Part shown: positions 59,089 through 64,000 of the stretch, one piece after another | Position numbering within the stretch: position 1 is the first letter of the stretch | How the letters are laid out: the number at the start of each line of letters is the position of its first letter | Source: Acidobacteriota bacterium | GTDB lineage: Bacteria; Acidobacteriota; Terriglobia; Terriglobales; SCQP01 | Reading direction: 5' to 3' | Length of the DNA stretch: 64,000 bases | Assembly: GCA_027315185.1 (NCBI GenBank) | Contig: DAHUYO010000007.1 | Span: forward strand, 1 to 64,000 | Notes under the pieces: generated by a model | Told to the model about the DNA's origin: nothing | Seen by the model: the letters and a program-made list of their open reading frames with translations, nothing else | Database searches by the model: none | Position numbers and translations under genes: made by a program

Positions 59089-60102
59089 CTAAAACTCGTC
59101 TCTCGGACCGACAAACCGCGCCGTCCAGGCGTGCGCGCTCGCGGGCAAGACTGCCCGCGCCGCCTCCGCCGCCGCGCGGCTGGTGAACAAACCATACTGC
59201 GCCGCGCCACTGCCGCTCAGGCTGACCCAAACGGCGCCGGCGCGTCCCAAGGCACGGCGAATGGAGAGAAAGTCCGGAGAAAGAGGGAAGACGGCTTCGT
59301 GGAAGTCGTTTTCGATTCCGGCTCGGACTCTCGGCTCCGCCTGCGCTGGGCCGCGGTCCCGCCTGGGGCGGGACGCCGGGGCGGCCCGCTTGCGCGAACC
59401 GCCGACGTAAGCTCGGCGAACCGAACCTACGGCATAGGTTCGCCGCAGCGAACCCAGCAAGCAATCAATGCTAACGGAGTTTTCCTCCGCGGTCAAACCG
59501 GCCGACCGGCCGGCATGCAGCCGATCCCAGCGCGCATACGCCTCCGCCGTCGCTACCGCCACCCCGGCTGGCGCCGCCAGCAGGCAATACCAGGCGGGGA
59601 GATCCGGCAAGCGATAGCATTCCTCGCCCCGGCCCAGCGCCAGCACGGTGCCCCCCAACAGCAGAGCCGGCACGTCGGAACCGAGTGCCGCGGCGAGGCG
59701 GCACAACGCCGCCGCCGGCGGCGGACGCCGTGCCCGGGCCGCGGCTACCCGCAGCACCGCCGCGGCATCCGCCGAACCGCCGCCCAGCCCCGCTCCCAAC
59801 GGGATGCGTTTATGGATGGCCACGCCGATCTGCCCCCGCAGCCCGAACTCCTCCCGCGCCAGCAGCGCCGCCCGCACCGCCAAGTTCTGCCCGTCGGCCA
59901 GTTCCGGCCAGCACACGCCTGGCGACGCCCGCACCGCCTCCAGCCGCACGCCCCGGCCCGGCCGGAAGGTCAGCGTCAGCGTGTCGGCCAGGGAAATGGT
60001 TTGCAAGACCGAACGCAGTTCATGGAAGCCATCACTGCGCCGCCGCAAGATCCGCAGGCCCAGGTTGAGCTTGGCGAAGGCGCGGGCGCGAACGGTGGTC
60101 AT
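59089..60102 (-). CDS. ispE: 4-diphosphocytidyl-2-C-methyl-D-erythritol kinase with repeat-bearing insert
   Basis: AFAKLNLGLRILRRRSDGFHELRSVLQTI, KRIPLGAGLGGGSADAAAVLR, VWVSLSGSGAAQYGLF. Confidence 0.93.
   Translation of the reverse strand: MTTVRARAFAKLNLGLRILRRRSDGFHELRSVLQTISLADTLTLTFRPGRGVRLEAVRASPGVCWPELADGQNLAVRAALLAREEFGLRGQIGVAIHKRIPLGAGLGGGSADAAAVLRVAAARARRPPPAAALCRLAAALGSDVPALLLGGTVLALGRGEECYRLPDLPAWYCLLAAPAGVAVATAEAYARWDRLHAGRSAGLTAEENSVSIDCLLGSLRRTYAVGSVRRAYVGGSRKRAAPASRPRRDRGPAQAEPRVRAGIENDFHEAVFPLSPDFLSIRRALGRAGAVWVSLSGSGAAQYGLFTSRAAAEAARAVLPASAHAWTARFVGPRDEF
59392..59454. repeat. 27-bp imperfect tandem repeat (about 2.3 units) inside ispE, with overlapping inverted repeats
   Basis: Units 59401-59427 and 59428-59454 plus partial 59392-59400; encode GSLRRTYAV-GSVRRAYVG-GSRKRA; inverted repeat cgaaccta-cggca-taggttcg at 59422-59442. 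Confidence 0.7.
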
Positions 60103-60143
60103 GGGGTTGCGGGGTGGGGCGCGGCCCCGGCTGGCGCCGTAGC

Positions 60144-61577
60144 TCAGTGGCCGCCGGATACGGAACGCGCCAGCTCCGCCAGCACATCCAGCAGGGCCGG
60201 TTCTTGCTCCTCGGCCACGGTGCGTGGGTCCAATAATACCCGGCCTGCGTGAATACGGGCGATCACTGGCGGGGTGGCGGCGCGCAGCCGCGCCTCCAGT
60301 TCATCCGCGGTCCATTCCTCCGGCGCCAGCGCCACGGCAAACGTCGCCAAACTTTGGCCCGGCGTCGAACCGCCGCCGACCACCGATTCCGCGGCCACCA
60401 CCTCCGCCCGCCAAAACCCGTCTTGCGCCGCGTCCAGCGCCGCCGCCCAGCGCCGTGCGCGGGCCTCCAGGTCGCCGGCGAAGATCATCCGCAGCGCCGG
60501 AATGTCCGCATACCGCTGCCGCGCGTAGGCGCGCAGCGTCGCCTCCAAGGCGGCATAGGTCAGCCGGTCCACGCGCAGCGCGCGAAACAGCGGGTTGGCC
60601 CGCAACCGGTCGAGAATCGCCCGCCGTCCGCTCAGCAGCCCGGCCTGCGGCCCGCCGAGCAGCTTGTCACCGCTATAAGTGACCACGGCCACGCCCGCCG
60701 CCAGGCTATCGCCCACCAGCGGCTCGCGCGGCAACCCCGCCGGCGACAGATCGAGCAGGCAGCCGCTGCCCAGGTCCTCGGCCACGGGGACGCCCGTTTC
60801 CGCGCCTAGGGCGCACAGCTCCGCCAGCGCCGGCTGTTCAATAAACCCGCGCATTTCGAAGTTGCTGCGGTGTACGCGCAAGATCAGCCGTGTCGCCGGC
60901 GTGATCGCGCGGCGGTAGTCTCCAATCCGCGTGCGGTTCGTCGCCCCCACTTCCACCAGCCGTGCCCCGCCCCGCGCCAGCACCTCCGGAATCCGGAACG
61001 AACCACCGATTTCCACCAACTCCCCGCGAGAAACCAGCACCTCGCCCGGCACCTCACCGGGCGTCTCCGCCGCCGCCAGCGTGTTCACCACCAGCAGCAC
61101 CGCCGCGGCGTTGTTGTTCACCACCAGCGTGCGTTCTGCTCCGGTCAATTCGCAGGCCAGCGCTTCCGCATGCACGTCCCGCCGCCCCCGCCGCCCCGTC
61201 GCGAGATCGAACTCCAGGTTGGAATAGCCAACGGCCAGCTCCGCGACCCGCGCCGCCGCCTCCGCGCTCAGCGGCGCCCGTCCCAGGTTGGTGTGCAGAA
61301 TGGTCCCGGTGGCGTTGATCACCGGGCGCAGCGACCACGCCAGCCGCGCCGCCCCGCGCGCCCGCAACTCCGCCGCGATCGGCTCGGTCGTCCCGCCCCC
61401 GCCCTGCCGCCAGTCCCGCCGCCGCGCCTCCAACGCTTCCCGAATCACCGCCCGCGCCCAGGCCGGCCCCAGCGCCTCCCACAGCGCCGCCAACTCCGGC
61501 GCGCGCAGCAGTTCATCCACGGAGGGCAGCGCGGGCATGGTCTGCGAAGGCGCCGCCGCCTGGCGTTCGGCTTTCAC
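60144..61577 (-). CDS. selA: L-seryl-tRNA(Sec) selenium transferase
   Basis: VINATGTILHTNLGRAPLS, YSNLEFDLATGRRGRRD, VNNNAAAVLLVVNTLA, TYSGDKLLGGPQAGLLSGRR. Confidence 0.95.
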   Translation of the reverse strand: MKAERQAAAPSQTMPALPSVDELLRAPELAALWEALGPAWARAVIREALEARRRDWRQGGGGTTEPIAAELRARGAARLAWSLRPVINATGTILHTNLGRAPLSAEAAARVAELAVGYSNLEFDLATGRRGRRDVHAEALACELTGAERTLVVNNNAAAVLLVVNTLAAAETPGEVPGEVLVSRGELVEIGGSFRIPEVLARGGARLVEVGATNRTRIGDYRRAITPATRLILRVHRSNFEMRGFIEQPALAELCALGAETGVPVAEDLGSGCLLDLSPAGLPREPLVGDSLAAGVAVVTYSGDKLLGGPQAGLLSGRRAILDRLRANPLFRALRVDRLTYAALEATLRAYARQRYADIPALRMIFAGDLEARARRWAAALDAAQDGFWRAEVVAAESVVGGGSTPGQSLATFAVALAPEEWTADELEARLRAATPPVIARIHAGRVLLDPRTVAEEQEPALLDVLAELARSVSGGH

Positions 61578-61642
61578 GCAAGCTTCCTCATGGGGTCACG
61601 AACCGCCGGAATCACGCCGGCGGTCGCGGCGCGCCGCCGGGC

Positions 61643-62725
61643 TTAGGCCTTGACCGGCTCGGCAGCCGCTTCTTTCAATTTTTCCGCCTGGTCGTTCGCC
61701 GCCAGCGCGTCCACGATCTCGTCCAACCGCCCGTCCATCACCTCCGCCAGCCGGTGCAGCGTCAGCCCGATGCGATGGTCGGTGACGCGGTTCTGCGGAA
61801 AGTTGTAGGTGCGGATCTTTTCGCTGCGCTCGCCGCTGCCCACCTGGGAGCGCCGCTCCGCCGCGATCTGCTCGTGCTGCTTCTGCTGTTCGATCTCCAG
61901 CAGCCGCGACCGCAGCACCCGCTCCGCCTTGGCCCGGTTCTTGATCTGCGATTTCTCGTCCTGGCAGGACACCACCAGTCCGGTTGGCAGATGCGTGATG
62001 TGCACCGCCGAATAGGTGGTGTTCACCGACTGTCCGCCCGGGCCGGAGGAACAGAAGGTGTCGATGCGAATGTCCTTGGGGTCAATCTTGACGTCCACTT
62101 CCTCCGCTTCCGGCAGCACCGCCACCGTCACGGTCGAGGTGTGCACGCGTCCCTGCTGTTCCGTCTGCGGCACGCGCTGCACGCGGTGCACGCCGCTCTC
62201 ATATTTCAGCCGGCTGTAGGCCCCTTTGCCCTCGACGATGGCCACCACTTCCTTCAGTCCATGCACGCCGCTCTCGCTGGACGACATGATCTCCACCCGC
62301 CACCGCCGCTGCTCCGCGTAACGCGTGTACATGCGGAACATTTCCGCCGCGAACAAGCTGGCCTCGTCCCCGCCGGTCCCGGCCCGCAACTCCAGCACCA
62401 CGTTCTTTTCGTCGTTCGGGTCTTTCGGCAGCAGCAGGCGTTTTAGGTCCTCTTCCACCTCGCCGCGGCGCCGCTCCAAGGCGGCGAGTTCCTCCTCCGC
62501 CAGTTGCCGCATTTCGCCCTCCGCCCCTTGCAGGATTTCCTGCGTGTCGGCGATGGACTGGCGAATCTGCCGGTATTCCCGGTACCGCTCCACCGTCTCC
62601 ATCAGCTCGGAATGCGCCTTCGCCACCTTGGGGTAGCGCGCGGAGTCGGCCAGCAGTTCCGCCGAGGCGAGCTGTTTCGTCAGTTCCTCGTACTGGGCTT
62701 CGATGTGTTCCAAACGCTCAAACAT
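61643..62725 (-). CDS. prfA: peptide chain release factor 1
   Basis: [39 protein letters not shown]. Confidence 0.96.
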   Translation of the reverse strand: MFERLEHIEAQYEELTKQLASAELLADSARYPKVAKAHSELMETVERYREYRQIRQSIADTQEILQGAEGEMRQLAEEELAALERRRGEVEEDLKRLLLPKDPNDEKNVVLELRAGTGGDEASLFAAEMFRMYTRYAEQRRWRVEIMSSSESGVHGLKEVVAIVEGKGAYSRLKYESGVHRVQRVPQTEQQGRVHTSTVTVAVLPEAEEVDVKIDPKDIRIDTFCSSGPGGQSVNTTYSAVHITHLPTGLVVSCQDEKSQIKNRAKAERVLRSRLLEIEQQKQHEQIAAERRSQVGSGERSEKIRTYNFPQNRVTDHRIGLTLHRLAEVMDGRLDEIVDALAANDQAEKLKEAAAEPVKA

Positions 62726-62845
62726 GGCTTCCTCGGCCGCGCCGCTCGCGGCTCTTCTTGCCGATCTTGGCCTCTGGGCCGGGTTCTAGCGCCGTGCGGC
62801 GCGAACTCGCGCCGGCGCCTGCCCCCAGCGCGGGCCGCACCGGGG

Positions 62846-63895
62846 TCACGCGATCACCAACTCCCCGCCTTTGGCTTTCTCCAGCTCCATGGTCTCCTCC
62901 AGCGCGCGGATGGCGCAGGCCAGTTGCCCGGCGTCCGGCTCCCGCGTGGTGATCCGTTGCAGCCACAGGCCCGGCCGCGCCAGCAAGGCGAACAGCGACC
63001 GGCCATGCCGCGCCGAGAAGCGGATCATCTCATACCCGCCGCCCACCAGCAGCGGCAGCAGCGCCAGCCGCAGTCCCAGCTTCAGCCAAAATCCATCCAG
63101 CGGCAGGAACATGTACACCACGATCGCCAGCAGCAAAATCACCACCATGAAGCTGGTGCCGCAGCGCGGGTGCAGCCGCCCGCAGCGCCGCGCGTTCTCC
63201 ACCGTCACCGGCGCGCCGGACTCATAGTTGAACACCACTTTATGTTCGGCGCCATGGTATTCATAGACGCGGCGAATATCCGGCAGCAGCGCCAAGACGG
63301 CGATGAAGCCGACGAACAGCGCCAGGCGGATCAGCCCGTCGGCCAGGTTGAAGGCCCATTGGCTGCGAAACGCCGGCGAGAGCCGCTCCAATTCCGTCGC
63401 CGCCAGGAGCGGCAAAAACTTGTAAAAGGCGATGAAGAAGGCCACCGAGGCGGCCACGCTGAGCCAGACGCCGATCGAGCTCTCGCTTTTCTTCTCCGTC
63501 GGCGGTTCCGCCGCCGGTTCCTCGCCCAGCGCCGCCTGCCCGCTGAAGCGCAGCGCCCGCACGCCCAGCGCCATGGCCTGGCCCAGAACCGCCAAGCCGC
63601 GCAGCACCGGCCAGCGCCAGAACCGCCGCTTCTCGCTGGGCCGCGACCAGGGTTGCCGCGTCGTCGCCAGCTCGCCATCCGGCCGCCGCACCGCAACCGC
63701 GTAGGCGTGCGGCGAGCGCATCATCACGCCCTCGATCACCGCCTGCCCGCCGATCAAAAATTCGGCATCCGCCGCGTGCAGCCACGCCTGCAACAACAGC
63801 TGCTGCCGCAGGAGCCGGCGCACGCCGGCGCCCAGGGTGGAAAATCGCATGCCGGACATGGCGGTGATTGGCGGCGCGCCATGGGGCCGTAACAC
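62846..63895 (-). CDS. DUF1385 membrane protein; start may be 63859 or 63850
   Basis: FLIGGQAVIEGVMMRSPHAYAVAVRRPDGEL; GAEHKVVFNYESGAPVTVENARRCGRLHPRCGTSFMVVILLLAIVVYMF. Confidence 0.9.
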   Translation of the reverse strand: MLRPHGAPPITAMSGMRFSTLGAGVRRLLRQQLLLQAWLHAADAEFLIGGQAVIEGVMMRSPHAYAVAVRRPDGELATTRQPWSRPSEKRRFWRWPVLRGLAVLGQAMALGVRALRFSGQAALGEEPAAEPPTEKKSESSIGVWLSVAASVAFFIAFYKFLPLLAATELERLSPAFRSQWAFNLADGLIRLALFVGFIAVLALLPDIRRVYEYHGAEHKVVFNYESGAPVTVENARRCGRLHPRCGTSFMVVILLLAIVVYMFLPLDGFWLKLGLRLALLPLLVGGGYEMIRFSARHGRSLFALLARPGLWLQRITTREPDAGQLACAIRALEETMELEKAKGGELVIA

Positions 63896-64000
63896 CGGGC
63901 CTTAGCGCCGCATTATCTTAGCTTTAAGGATAGCAGAGAGGCCAAGCCCGCGCGCTGCCGCCGCGCCCGGGCCGCAAGCGTCCGTGCTCACGCCACCGGC

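Noticed and set aside
60134-60160. tRNA-like start GCGCCGTAGCTCAGTGGCCGCC
   Set aside because: No matching anticodon arm, T arm or acceptor 3' strand follows; the segment is the end of selA

Overview
High-GC bacterial chromosome segment, dense in genes, with Acidobacteriota-like gene content (taxonomy is an inference from memory of similar gene orders; I cannot search). About 60 protein genes and one tRNA are supported. Most of the window is housekeeping: efp, pckA, rarA, ubiD-family, dnaK-dnaJ-hspR, ffh-rpsP-khpA-rimM-trmD, rpsF-rpsR-rplI, pth-rplY-prs-tRNA-Gln-ispE, selA, prfA. The accessory highlight is positions 2-12495, a tight same-strand cluster. It encodes an inositol-3-phosphate synthase, a complete dedicated type II FAS/PKS set (FabL-like enoyl reductase, long ACP, FabZ-like dehydratase, two catalytically complete ketosynthases, two catalytically degraded ketosynthase-like proteins, ketoreductase), a PaaK-like adenylate-forming enzyme, a DegT/AHBA-type aminotransferase and a lone ClpB-D2-like AAA+ ATPase. 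I could not match this combination to a described pathway. A second signal, spread over many loci, is a TAnnnT (-10-like) hexamer ending 6-9 nt before the start codon of at least eleven genes, suggesting widespread leaderless transcription. Other items: two tandem HAIR-like HspR operators before dnaK, a long dnaK/dnaJ intercistronic hairpin, two ABC-type operons with no ATPase gene, three consecutive membrane-fusion adaptors (one with a Gly-rich repeat insert), a 9-aa tandem-repeat insert in IspE, an EF-P with Asn at the usual modified-Lys position, and a candidate structured RNA or hairpin after trmD. No CRISPR array, rRNA or recognisable transposon was seen.
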